DNA of 7,109 nt from an uncultured Desulfobacterales bacterium (GTDB lineage: Bacteria > Desulfobacterota > Desulfobacteria > Desulfobacterales > JAFDCJ01). The first letter of the stretch is position 1. Every line of letters starts with the position of its first letter. This document shows, piece by piece, positions 1 through 6,311 of this stretch. Under the pieces are notes generated by a model. It did not search any database. It worked only from the letters and a program-made list of their open reading frames with translations, and had not been told where the DNA came from. The position numbers and the translations under genes were made by a program. The stretch is taken from assembly GCA_945787595.1 (NCBI GenBank), contig CALZJV010000382.1, positions 1 to 7,109 of the forward strand, given 5' to 3'.

Positions 1-1
1 G

Positions 2-190
2 TTCATGGACTTCTGGCTGACCAAACAGGCCATGGCCAAGCTGTCCGCGGAGGTAGGTGAATATGTCCTGGCTCCCGGCGTCTTCCCACCCATCGACGGT
101 ATGAACAAGGCCAAGGTCATCCCCATCCGCACCTTGTCCGACAAGGAAATCAGCAGTTATGGCGCCATGTTCAAGAAAATATTCGAATAG
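2..190 (+). CDS. ABC transporter substrate-binding protein, C-terminal end (5' part outside window)
   Basis: This is the last 62 codons of a periplasmic solute-binding protein. The reading frame is open from the left edge to a TAG at 188-190, so the gene begins upstream, and the ATG at position 5 is an internal methionine. The visible tail (APGVFPPIDGMNKAKVIPI, then a helix containing LSDKEI and ending KKIFE) matches the C-terminus of the iron(III)/AfuA-FutA type of extracellular binding protein. In that family this region closes the second lobe and includes the final helix. The following ATPase and double-domain permease are of the matching Fbp type, which supports the call. The ligand cannot be read from this fragment. 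Ferric iron is the usual family annotation, but phosphonates, polyamines and thiamine are handled by relatives. Such proteins bind the ligand in the periplasm and deliver it to the permease. Sure of the family, unsure of the substrate. Confidence 0.82.
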   Translation, partial: FMDFWLTKQAMAKLSAEVGEYVLAPGVFPPIDGMNKAKVIPIRTLSDKEISSYGAMFKKIFE

Positions 191-206
191 CCTTAAACAA
201 CAATCC

Positions 207-243
207 CAGCCTGCCCGATTAAGGATGAAAATCGGGCAGGCTG
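207..243 (+). terminator. GC-rich hairpin after binding-protein gene; possible terminator or mRNA 3'-end stabiliser
   Basis: A perfect 13-bp inverted repeat, CAGCCTGCCCGAT (207-219) and ATCGGGCAGGCTG (231-243), encloses an 11-base loop. It begins 16 bases after the stop codon of the binding-protein gene. The position and stem strength suit an intrinsic terminator, but no T-run follows on the + strand. It may therefore be a partial terminator, or a structure that protects the binding-protein mRNA from 3' decay while letting some transcription pass to the ATPase and permease genes. On the minus strand the bases after the stem are T-rich (TTGTTGTTT), so it could also stop antisense transcription. 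Confidence 0.45.
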
Positions 244-269
244 TCAGCGCCGGACACAGCTAGGCCGGT

Positions 270-324
270 AAACTGGGATGGTGAAAATTACCTTTTATAA
301 GTCCACTAAATTTAATCCCAGTTT
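270..324. repeat. 10-bp inverted repeat with 35-base spacer
   Basis: AAACTGGGAT (270-279) is repeated as its exact reverse complement ATCCCAGTTT (315-324). The right arm runs directly into the left boundary of the larger palindromic element that starts at 322. The 35-base AT-rich loop makes it a weak terminator. It could be the degenerate outer part of the same repeat family, or a chance pairing. Confidence 0.45.
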
Positions 325-434
325 TATTCCAATCTACGGGTGTATGGTGTCAGGTTTCAGGTGTCAGAATTTAACTCCCGCGTGCCTCTGTCCTGACACC
401 TGAAACCTGACACCTTTTGGAATTCGGAATAAAA
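322..434. repeat. Palindromic REP/MITE-like element with 22-bp perfect core arms
   Basis: The core is a perfect 22-bp inverted repeat with arms at 346-367 and 393-414 and a 25-base loop. Each arm is itself built from an 8-base direct repeat: GGTGTCAG, six bases (GTTTCA), then GGTGTCAG again. Shorter complementary stretches flank the core: TTTTATTCC (322-330) pairs with GGAATAAAA (426-434), or alternatively ATTCCAA (326-332) with TTGGAAT (417-423). The whole 113 bases can therefore fold on itself. The right core arm is followed by TTTT (415-418), so it could also end transcription on the + strand. The architecture is that of non-autonomous palindromic elements (REP or MITE type). No transposase lies in the window and no clear target duplication was seen. 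Confidence 0.7.
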
Positions 435-546
435 ATGAGATTACAATTTAATTATATAGGTGTCTATTTGAGAGCAACTTTTCACCACCCCCCCGGTAAG
501 CCCTGCAACCCGGGCGTCCCGTCAAAATTAACACTCCGAATTGCTT

Positions 547-1503
547 ATGGAAATCAAGATCAAGAACGTCAGCAAGTATTATTACTCCGGTGGTAAGACC
601 ATCAAGGCTCTGGACAACGTGAGCTTGTCTATCCCGGCCAACCAAATTTTCACCCTTCTCGGCCCGAGCGGATGTGGCAAGACCACTCTGCTTCGCTGCA
701 TCGTTGGCCTGGAAGCCCCAGACGCCGGGGAGATCGAAATCGGCGGTGATGTGGTTTTGTCCACGGAGAAAAATATCTTCGTTGCCACGGAGGACCGGGG
801 TCTTGGCATGGTCTTTCAGACCTACGCCATCTGGCCCCACATGAACGTCTTCAACAACGTGGCCTATCCACTCCAGACCCGCAAAGTGGCCAAGGACGTC
901 ATCCGCAGGAAGGTCGAAAAGACGCTGCGCTTCGTGCAACTGGAGGGCTTCGAAGATCGGCCGGCAACCAAGCTTTCCGGCGGGCAGCAGCAGCGCGTGG
1001 CCCTGGCCCGTGCACTGGTGGCTGAACCCAAGGTCATCCTTTTTGACGAGCCGCTCTCCAACCTGGATGCAAAACTCAGGGAAGAAACGCGAAAAGATCT
1101 GCGTGTCTTTCTGACCGAACTTCAGATCACCGCGATCTATGTGACCCATGACCGGATCGAGGCCTTGTCGGTGACGTCCCAGGAGGAATCCGTGACCACT
1201 GTGGACTGTGTCATCGGCAGCCTTGCTTGCCGCAAGCGGGCCGACATGAAACCCGGAGACAAAGCGACACTCTGCCTGCGCCCTGAATTCATCCGTCTGA
1301 AGCGAGGCGATGCAAGTGAGGCACAGAATGTCTTCAATGGAAAAATCCAGTCACTGGTTTTCATCGGTGAAGCATTCGAAGGCGAGATCACCATTCATGA
1401 AACGCAGCTTTTCATCAAGACCGAGCCGGACTCTGATATCGAGGTGGGAGACAGTGCCAATTTCACTGTTGACCCGGACCATTGCCTGCTGGTCACCAGG
1501 TAG
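547..1503 (+). CDS. ABC transporter ATP-binding protein (Fe3+/FbpC-PotA type) with internal deletion
   Basis: This is the cytoplasmic ATPase that should power the importer. From the ATG at 547 it is 318 residues. Visible motifs are Walker A GPSGCGKT (39-46), Q-loop glutamine 91 in VFQTYAIWPH, signature LSGGQQQR (143-150), Walker B VILFDEP (163-169, catalytic E168), D-loop SNLDAKL (171-177) and H-loop H201. A TOBE-type C-terminal domain is recognisable from about 220, with LRPEFIRL at 244-251. Relatives are usually about 350-370 residues. Missing here is the segment after the H-loop that normally reads roughly LSDRIAVM..G.I.Q.GTP..IY..P...FVA.FIG; THDRIEALS (200-208) runs straight into sequence preceding TOBE. 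The frame stays open, so this is an in-frame loss of about 50-65 residues. An in-frame stop at 529-531 limits the start to TTG 541 or ATG 547, and neither has a clear Shine-Dalgarno. Family is certain; activity is doubtful. Confidence 0.9.
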   Translation: MEIKIKNVSKYYYSGGKTIKALDNVSLSIPANQIFTLLGPSGCGKTTLLRCIVGLEAPDAGEIEIGGDVVLSTEKNIFVATEDRGLGMVFQTYAIWPHMNVFNNVAYPLQTRKVAKDVIRRKVEKTLRFVQLEGFEDRPATKLSGGQQQRVALARALVAEPKVILFDEPLSNLDAKLREETRKDLRVFLTELQITAIYVTHDRIEALSVTSQEESVTTVDCVIGSLACRKRADMKPGDKATLCLRPEFIRLKRGDASEAQNVFNGKIQSLVFIGEAFEGEITIHETQLFIKTEPDSDIEVGDSANFTVDPDHCLLVTR

Positions 1504-1518
1504 GAAAGGAAAAGAACA

Positions 1519-3204
1519 ATGGTCAAAAAACGATCGGTCTTGACGCCGACCCTGATCGCCATCGTCGGCTTCCTGACCGTGTGTCCCATTGTCATGCTGG
1601 TCTTTGGGAGCTTTTCCACGGGCCTGGGAGCATTTGGCGAATTCACCCTGGCCAAGTACATCCTGGGATACACTGACCCTGAATTAGGCGGGATCATCGT
1701 CAATACGATCATTTTCGTACTGGGGTCCTCCATGGTGGCCACCGGCCTGGCGCTTCTCCTGGCTTACCTGAACACGCGCACGGACATCCCTTTCAAATTT
1801 TTGTTCAGGATCATCTCGATCATCCCGATGATGATCCCGCACATCCTGTTCTCCGTCAGCTGGGTGCTCCTGTTGAACCCGTCCAACGGGCTGATCAACC
1901 TGTTCCTGCGCCAGATTCCCGGTTTCGAGAATTTGGCTGTCAATATCTATTCCCTGCCGGGGATGATTCTGGTCGAGGGACTCCTCGACCTACCCATCGC
2001 CTATCTCATCCTTGCGCCGGCCATGGCTTCCTTCGATATCGCCCTGGAGGAGTCCTCCAAGGTCTGCGGTGGCACCACCCTGCGCACCCTGTTCCGAGTG
2101 ACCCTGCCCGTGCTGAGGCCTGCGATCCTGGCCGCTTTTATCCTATCGCTGGTTCGCAGCCTGGCCTCCTTTGCCGTGCCTTCAGTTATCGGTATGCCCG
2201 GGCGAATCTACGTCCTGGCCACACACATCTACCAGTCTATCGCCACCGGATTTGCGGCGGATTTCGGCAAGGCCGCAGCCATTGGCATGAGCGTTCTGGC
2301 AACCTCCATCACACTGATCTACATATACCGCTACCTGACCTCGGAAGGTGAAAAATACGTCACCATCTCCAGCCGTGGGTACCGGCCCGCCGTAATCGAA
2401 CTCAAGGGGGCCAAGTATCCTTTGTTCGGCGTTGTGGGCATCCTGTCCATGATCCTCATCGTCCTGCCGGTACTGGTGCTGTTTTACACCTCGCTGGTGC
2501 CCTATTCCATGATCCCCAGCGCCAAGGCCTTCTCCATGATGAGCTGGAAGCATTGGATCGAGGTGATCAATGACCCAATCTCTCTATTGTCTCTGAAAAA
2601 CAGCGTCTTCCTCGGAGTGGTCGGCGCGACCCTCGGGGTGACGCTGTCCTTATTTGTGGCGTACGTCATCGTCAAGATCCGCTCCTATGCCTCCGGCATT
2701 CTTGAGTCGCTTTCCTTTTTATCTTTTTCCTTCCCGGGGATCGTTATCGGGGTGGGATTCATGTGGTTCTTTGTGCGTACACCCTTGTACGCAACCATCT
2801 GGGCCCTTCTGATCGGCTATATCGCCACCTATCTGCCCTACGGCGTCCGGCCTCTGGCCAGTGCATTCGTTCAGGTCCACAGCCATCTGGAGGAATCTTC
2901 CCAGGTCTGCGGCGCGGGCGCATTCACTACCATGCGCCGCATTGTCATCCCCCTGCTTATTCCGGGCATCGTCTCCGGGTGGATACTCATGGCCACCATG
3001 TTCGTTCGGGAACTGACCCTCTCGGTAGTGCTCTCACGGCCTGGCACCGAAGTTCTTGCAGTCCAGATTTTCCGCTTTGCCGAGGATGGCTTGTGGGGCC
3101 AGCTGTCTGCCCTGGGCATCATGATGATAATCATCTCCACGGCCCTGGTGCTTTTAGCAAGCCTTGTGGGTGTGAAATTCAGGCCTGTAGAAGAAGGAGG
3201 ATAA
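1519..3204 (+). CDS. Iron(III)-type ABC transporter permease, two fused permease domains
   Basis: A 561-residue inner-membrane permease that forms the translocation channel for the ligand brought by the binding protein. Two homologous BPD_transp_1 halves are fused, as in FbpB-type iron permeases, and together give about twelve hydrophobic segments (for example around 10-30, 57-83, 97-119, 148-168, 201-222, 303-325, 362-385, 398-418, 424-440, 480-496 and 529-550). Each half has an EAA-type cytoplasmic loop that docks to the ATPase: EESSKVCGGTTLRTLFRVTL (177-196) and EESSQVCGAGAFTTMRRIVI (458-477). The shared EESS-VCG core shows the internal duplication. The ATG at 1519 follows a purine-rich AGGAAAGGA (1502-1510) at good spacing, 15 bases after the ATPase stop, so the two genes are cotranscribed. 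Length is normal for the fused family and no lesion is visible, in contrast to the ATPase. The substrate cannot be read from the permease. Confidence 0.93.
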   Translation: MVKKRSVLTPTLIAIVGFLTVCPIVMLVFGSFSTGLGAFGEFTLAKYILGYTDPELGGIIVNTIIFVLGSSMVATGLALLLAYLNTRTDIPFKFLFRIISIIPMMIPHILFSVSWVLLLNPSNGLINLFLRQIPGFENLAVNIYSLPGMILVEGLLDLPIAYLILAPAMASFDIALEESSKVCGGTTLRTLFRVTLPVLRPAILAAFILSLVRSLASFAVPSVIGMPGRIYVLATHIYQSIATGFAADFGKAAAIGMSVLATSITLIYIYRYLTSEGEKYVTISSRGYRPAVIELKGAKYPLFGVVGILSMILIVLPVLVLFYTSLVPYSMIPSAKAFSMMSWKHWIEVINDPISLLSLKNSVFLGVVGATLGVTLSLFVAYVIVKIRSYASGILESLSFLSFSFPGIVIGVGFMWFFVRTPLYATIWALLIGYIATYLPYGVRPLASAFVQVHSHLEESSQVCGAGAFTTMRRIVIPLLIPGIVSGWILMATMFVRELTLSVVLSRPGTEVLAVQIFRFAEDGLWGQLSALGIMMIIISTALVLLASLVGVKFRPVEEGG

Positions 3205-3364
3205 GGGGTCAAACCACCGACGCCCCTAGCGGCGATCCCGACGCTCTTTCCCGGCCCCACCCACACAACGAGTGCGGTATAGTATCAATATCCCCTCCCT
3301 TATAAAGGTGTAAAGACAGTTAAGACGGCTAGTTAGATTTTGAGGTGTGAATAGATAAGAGCAC

Positions 3365-3949
3365 TTAATTGTCAAGCTTCATTATTATAGTAACGTAATG
3401 GGTAGCTATGTTCTGAGCTTTAACATCATTTACATCAATTATATTAAAGTTGAAGCCCCCATCACTCAATTTTTCAACAGCGAATTGCAGTCTAATTGTA
3501 AATCTATCTAACTTTGAATTTGGTGGATTATTATATGCTTTTCTCAATGAGGATTTTATTTTATTTATCGGCTCTACTAAACCAAAAGACGATTCGGGGG
3601 AAAAACCGGGTGTCCCTTGCGGTGTTAAAGTAAAACTTAGCTTATGATAGGACCCTTTCGCTAATTTTTGATTCTGAGTTTCTTGGTCAAATCCAGCAAC
3701 CTTCAAGGTTAACACGCCTTTGTGTGATATTGTTGAAACTACAATTAGGCCGACGTTAACAGTTTCAACTTCAAAATTGGGACTTCCTCCCCCGGTCATT
3801 CTAGCTGTTTGAATATCCCGTTTAATGGCTGTTATTATTTCTTCAATTTCAAACTCAGCAGTGTCGGCCATGCTAAAATTTGGCAGAATTAACATCGAAA
3901 CAAAAATTATCCAGATGGAAATGTTCTTTATTATGTTTTTTATATCCAA
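3365..3949 (-). CDS. Secreted protein with tandem Trypco2-like domains
   Basis: A 194-residue protein starting at TTG (3947-3949). Residues 1-28 form a Sec signal peptide: lysines, the hydrophobic core IWIIFVSMLILP, then a likely cleavage after SMA, so the mature protein should be periplasmic or exported. The mature part has two similar units. Unit 1 has a helix (33-50, IEEIITAIKRDIQTA), strands FEVETVNVGLIVVSTIS (59-75) and GVLTLKVAGF (78-87), and a closing strand KLSFTLTP (103-110). Unit 2 repeats the order: helix (126-139), RFTIRLQFAVEKLSDGGFNF (149-168), and YVTIIMKL (185-192). This helix plus three-strand pattern ending in a T-L-T-P type strand resembles the trypsin-co-occurring domain 2 family. 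No catalytic residues are apparent, and the function is unknown. The gene is clearly more AT-rich than its neighbours. It has its own likely promoter and faces the transporter operon tail to tail. Domain identity is by pattern recognition only. Confidence 0.72.
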   Translation of the reverse strand: MDIKNIIKNISIWIIFVSMLILPNFSMADTAEFEIEEIITAIKRDIQTARMTGGGSPNFEVETVNVGLIVVSTISHKGVLTLKVAGFDQETQNQKLAKGSYHKLSFTLTPQGTPGFSPESSFGLVEPINKIKSSLRKAYNNPPNSKLDRFTIRLQFAVEKLSDGGFNFNIIDVNDVKAQNIATHYVTIIMKLDN

Positions 3950-3956
3950 TTTATTT

Positions 3957-3960
3957 TCCT
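3957..3960 (-). promoter_or_regulatory. Ribosome binding site supporting the TTG start at 3949
   Basis: On the minus strand the sequence reads AGGAAAATAAATTG. AGGA (3957-3960) lies seven bases before the TTG, which is good spacing. This supports the TTG and places the signal peptide lysines and hydrophobic core directly after it. Confidence 0.6.
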
Positions 3961-3980
3961 AATTGAAAAAAGTATTTCAA

Positions 3981-4011
3981 AATATATCGGTTTGTAAGCT
4001 TCCTATTTCAA
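3981..4011 (-). promoter_or_regulatory. Possible sigma-70 promoter for the Trypco2-like gene
   Basis: On the minus strand TTGAAA (4006-4011, five of six matches to the -35 consensus) and TATATT (3981-3986, five of six to the -10) are separated by 19 bases, slightly longer than ideal. Transcription would begin about 25 bases before the TTG start, leaving room for the AGGA ribosome binding site. The surrounding DNA is very AT-rich, so chance matches are likely. Confidence 0.35.
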
Positions 4012-4178
4012 CATTTAAAATATTTTAAAACCATAGGTGTTCAGGAAACAAAATGAGAATAATTCTTATATTTTATCACAAAATTACAGAAATTGAATTG
4101 AATCTTTTATCATTTTTATTTTTATCTTCCTTGAATGGATATCTCAGTATGATGGGTCCCATCTTACTATTAGCTTTC

Positions 4179-6311
4179 TTAAGCTTGCTTCATCGCTGCC
4201 TTGACCCTTGCGGGTGTCATTGGGAGTTGAAGCACTGCAGCACCGACGGCATCGTATATGGCCGTTGCAATCACCCCGCCCATGCCGATGATGGCTGGCT
4301 CCCCGCCTCCCTGGGGCGGGAGGTTCGGGTTTTTTAAAATAACGGTTTCGATTTTCGGAAGCCACGAAAACGCGGGGATGGTATAGGTGTCGAAATTAAG
4401 ATCAGAAATCTCTCCATCCGAAAAGTGAATTTCTTCGGTCAATGCATATCCCAACCCCATGGTGATGCAGCCTTCCATCTGGATGGCGGCGCCCTCGGGG
4501 TTAACCACAACCCCCATATCCTGGGCGCAAACCACCCGCTTGACGGCCACACTGCCGCTTGCCCTGTCTACTTCCACTTCCGCCATAAATGCTACGTAGG
4601 TGCCGGCGTCGATTCCGCAGGCAAGGCCATACCCCCGTCCGCTGGGCGTCTTTATGGGCTGCCATCCAAACTTCTTTGCCGCCGCCCGTAAGACGTTGAT
4701 CATGCGTTTGTCCTTCAGGTGCTCGAGGCGAAATTGAAGCGGATCCGAACCCGCTTTGGAAGCCATCAGGTTCAGATGCAGGTCGCGGGCATAGGTATTG
4801 GTGTTGGCGGCCGGTGCCCGCCATGGCCCGACAGCGAAGGGATGATATCCTCCGGACAGACCACGCCAGCGCCCGTGGACGATCTCTTTGTGATGCGGAA
4901 TCTCGTAGAACTGTTTACTTCCCCGCATGCCGGCGTAATATACGTTATAATCCCAAAGGGTAATCCGGCCGGAGCTGTTGAGTCCGGATTTAATCTTAAC
5001 AATGGCTGCCGGTCGAAAGGTGTCGAAAAAAAACTCTTCCGCGCGACTCCAGGCCACCTGCACCGGTTTTCTGAGGCGTTTCGCCAAACGGGCGGCCTCC
5101 AGAGCCTGCTGGGAAGCTGATTTTCCGCCAAACGCGCCCCCTAGATACGGCGCGATGACCCGAACATGATCCGGTGACAGGCTTAAGCGCTCGGCAATTA
5201 AGTCTTTGACCCTAAAGGGGGTTTGGGTGGAAGCCCAAACGGTGAGTTTTTTCCCATCAAAGTTGGCGACTGCCGTGTGCGGCTCCATGGGCGCATGCGA
5301 CACATAACTGTTAAAATACGTTTTTTCTATGACAGTTGAAGCCAGTTTTTCACCGGTTTTAAGGTTTCCGCCTTGAGAAGCGATTTCAGGATTCGGGGTC
5401 GATTTCAGCAAATGATCAAAAATAGTCTTGTCGTCGACACCGGTTTTGGGCCTGTCGAATTGGGCGTTGATTTGAGCCAGTCCCTGTTCAGCAACATCGG
5501 GACGTTCGTGAAGGACGGCGACAAAATCGCCTTCTTTGACAATCTGAAGACCCTCTATATTTTTAGTCGGAGCGGTATCTGCCTTAATCAATTTAGCCCC
5601 ATGGGCCGGCGGCCTGAGGATTTTGGCATAAAGCATTCCCGGAAACCGTATGTCACCAGAAAATTTGGCAGCGCCGGTCACCTTTTCAACCGCATCTCGC
5701 CGGGGGACCGATTTCCCCATGGTTTGATACTCAGCGGACGGTTTTAAAGGCGGCAGATCTTTTAAGTGCTTTTCGATAATATTGCCTTTGGTGAGTTCCC
5801 CGTAACTCACCCGGCGTTCGGGTTTTGAGGGATCATAGATGTATCCATCCCGGGTAACCAGACGGTCAATGGGGGATTTTAGACGATCTGCAGCCAATTG
5901 CATCAATACCCCTCTGGCTTCGCCGGCAGCCTCCCGCAGAAATATCCCGAAATAGCGGATGGAAAGGGAGCCGAAGGTTCCGGCATCCCACGGGCAAAGC
6001 TCGGTATCCCCCATCACAATATCGACTGCCTCATAATTCACATAAAGTTCTTCCGCCAGCAATTGGGGAATAGAGGTCATGACACCCTGACCCATCTCTA
6101 TTTTTCCGGTATAAAGGGCGACCCGGTTGTCGGCCCCGATTCTAAGAAACGCGTTGAAATCGGTGGGGATACCGGCGCCGAGAAAACCGGTGCGCGGCAT
6201 GCGCGCCCATGTAAGGCGATCAAAGGTGCTGAAGCCAATAATGATCCCGCCGCCTAAAACACCCAGACGTTTCAGAAATTCACGGCGATTCATGTTTGAG
6301 GACGGCATCAT
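4179..6311 (-). CDS. iorB: Molybdopterin-binding subunit of a Tat-exported xanthine dehydrogenase-family oxidoreductase (IorB type)
   Basis: The 710-residue large subunit of a molybdenum hydroxylase, which inserts oxygen from water into a carbon centre of an aldehyde or N-heterocycle at a molybdenum-cytosine dinucleotide cofactor. A twin-arginine signal is present (NRREFLKRLGVLGGG, 8-22). Family motifs follow in order: GQGVMTSIPQLLAEEL (74-89), VEKVTGAAKFSGD (208-220), EPHTAVANFDG (343-353), GGAFGGK (391-397), PWRAPAANTNTYARD (496-510) and, near the C-terminus, GGGEPAI (668-674), whose glutamate 671 aligns with the catalytic base of the family. N-terminal Tat signal and length fit the isoquinoline 1-oxidoreductase beta group. 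The start ATG overlaps the stop of the small-subunit gene (ATGA, 6308-6311). GGAGG at 6318-6322 is six bases upstream, and a second ATG follows at 6306-6308. Substrate is unknown; the symbol denotes the family. No molybdenum-cofactor chaperone or electron-accepting cytochrome gene is in the window. Confidence 0.92.
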   Translation of the reverse strand: MMPSSNMNRREFLKRLGVLGGGIIIGFSTFDRLTWARMPRTGFLGAGIPTDFNAFLRIGADNRVALYTGKIEMGQGVMTSIPQLLAEELYVNYEAVDIVMGDTELCPWDAGTFGSLSIRYFGIFLREAAGEARGVLMQLAADRLKSPIDRLVTRDGYIYDPSKPERRVSYGELTKGNIIEKHLKDLPPLKPSAEYQTMGKSVPRRDAVEKVTGAAKFSGDIRFPGMLYAKILRPPAHGAKLIKADTAPTKNIEGLQIVKEGDFVAVLHERPDVAEQGLAQINAQFDRPKTGVDDKTIFDHLLKSTPNPEIASQGGNLKTGEKLASTVIEKTYFNSYVSHAPMEPHTAVANFDGKKLTVWASTQTPFRVKDLIAERLSLSPDHVRVIAPYLGGAFGGKSASQQALEAARLAKRLRKPVQVAWSRAEEFFFDTFRPAAIVKIKSGLNSSGRITLWDYNVYYAGMRGSKQFYEIPHHKEIVHGRWRGLSGGYHPFAVGPWRAPAANTNTYARDLHLNLMASKAGSDPLQFRLEHLKDKRMINVLRAAAKKFGWQPIKTPSGRGYGLACGIDAGTYVAFMAEVEVDRASGSVAVKRVVCAQDMGVVVNPEGAAIQMEGCITMGLGYALTEEIHFSDGEISDLNFDTYTIPAFSWLPKIETVILKNPNLPPQGGGEPAIIGMGGVIATAIYDAVGAAVLQLPMTPARVKAAMKQA

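Larger units (their letters stand above)
191..546. other. Repeat-rich spacer between binding-protein and ATPase genes
   Basis: This 356-base gap interrupts what is normally a compact transporter operon, and I see no coding sequence in it. From left to right it holds a GC-rich hairpin (207-243), a 10-bp inverted repeat (270-324), and a long palindromic element (322-434). After these come an AT-rich stretch (about 421-480) and a C-rich stretch with small potential hairpins (arms 492-496/510-514 and 511-514/518-521). No convincing sigma-70 promoter pair was found before the ATPase, although TATATA at 453-458 could be a -10 without a good -35. Whether the ATPase and permease are transcribed by read-through from the binding-protein gene or from their own promoter cannot be decided from sequence. 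Confidence 0.6.

Noticed and set aside
541..546. TTG at 541 as the ATPase start
   Set aside because: The ATG two codons later gives the usual family N-terminus (MEIKIKNVSK), and the TTG has no better ribosome binding site.
448..1149. Minus-strand open frame of 233 codons
   Set aside because: It lies antisense to the ATPase, whose Walker A, signature and Walker B motifs are unambiguous. The antisense product has no family features.
2182..2553. Minus-strand open frame of 123 codons inside the permease gene
   Set aside because: Antisense shadow of a well-supported membrane protein; histidine- and glycine-rich with no domain.
3205..3226. Possible hairpin GGGGTC / GACgCCCC just after the permease stop
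   Set aside because: Short stem with a bulge and no T-run; too weak to call a terminator.
2763..3305. Plus-strand open frame of 180 codons overlapping the permease end
   Set aside because: Out-of-frame shadow of the permease C-terminal half, rich in H, P, R and C as expected for a GC-rich shifted frame; no ribosome binding site.
4053..4337. Plus-strand reading frame of 94 codons with an AGGA six bases before its ATG
   Set aside because: About half of it is antisense to the conserved 3' end of the molybdopterin subunit, and the rest is low-complexity AT-rich sequence giving a run of I, L and F. No recognisable domain; the AGGA is likely chance in A-rich DNA.
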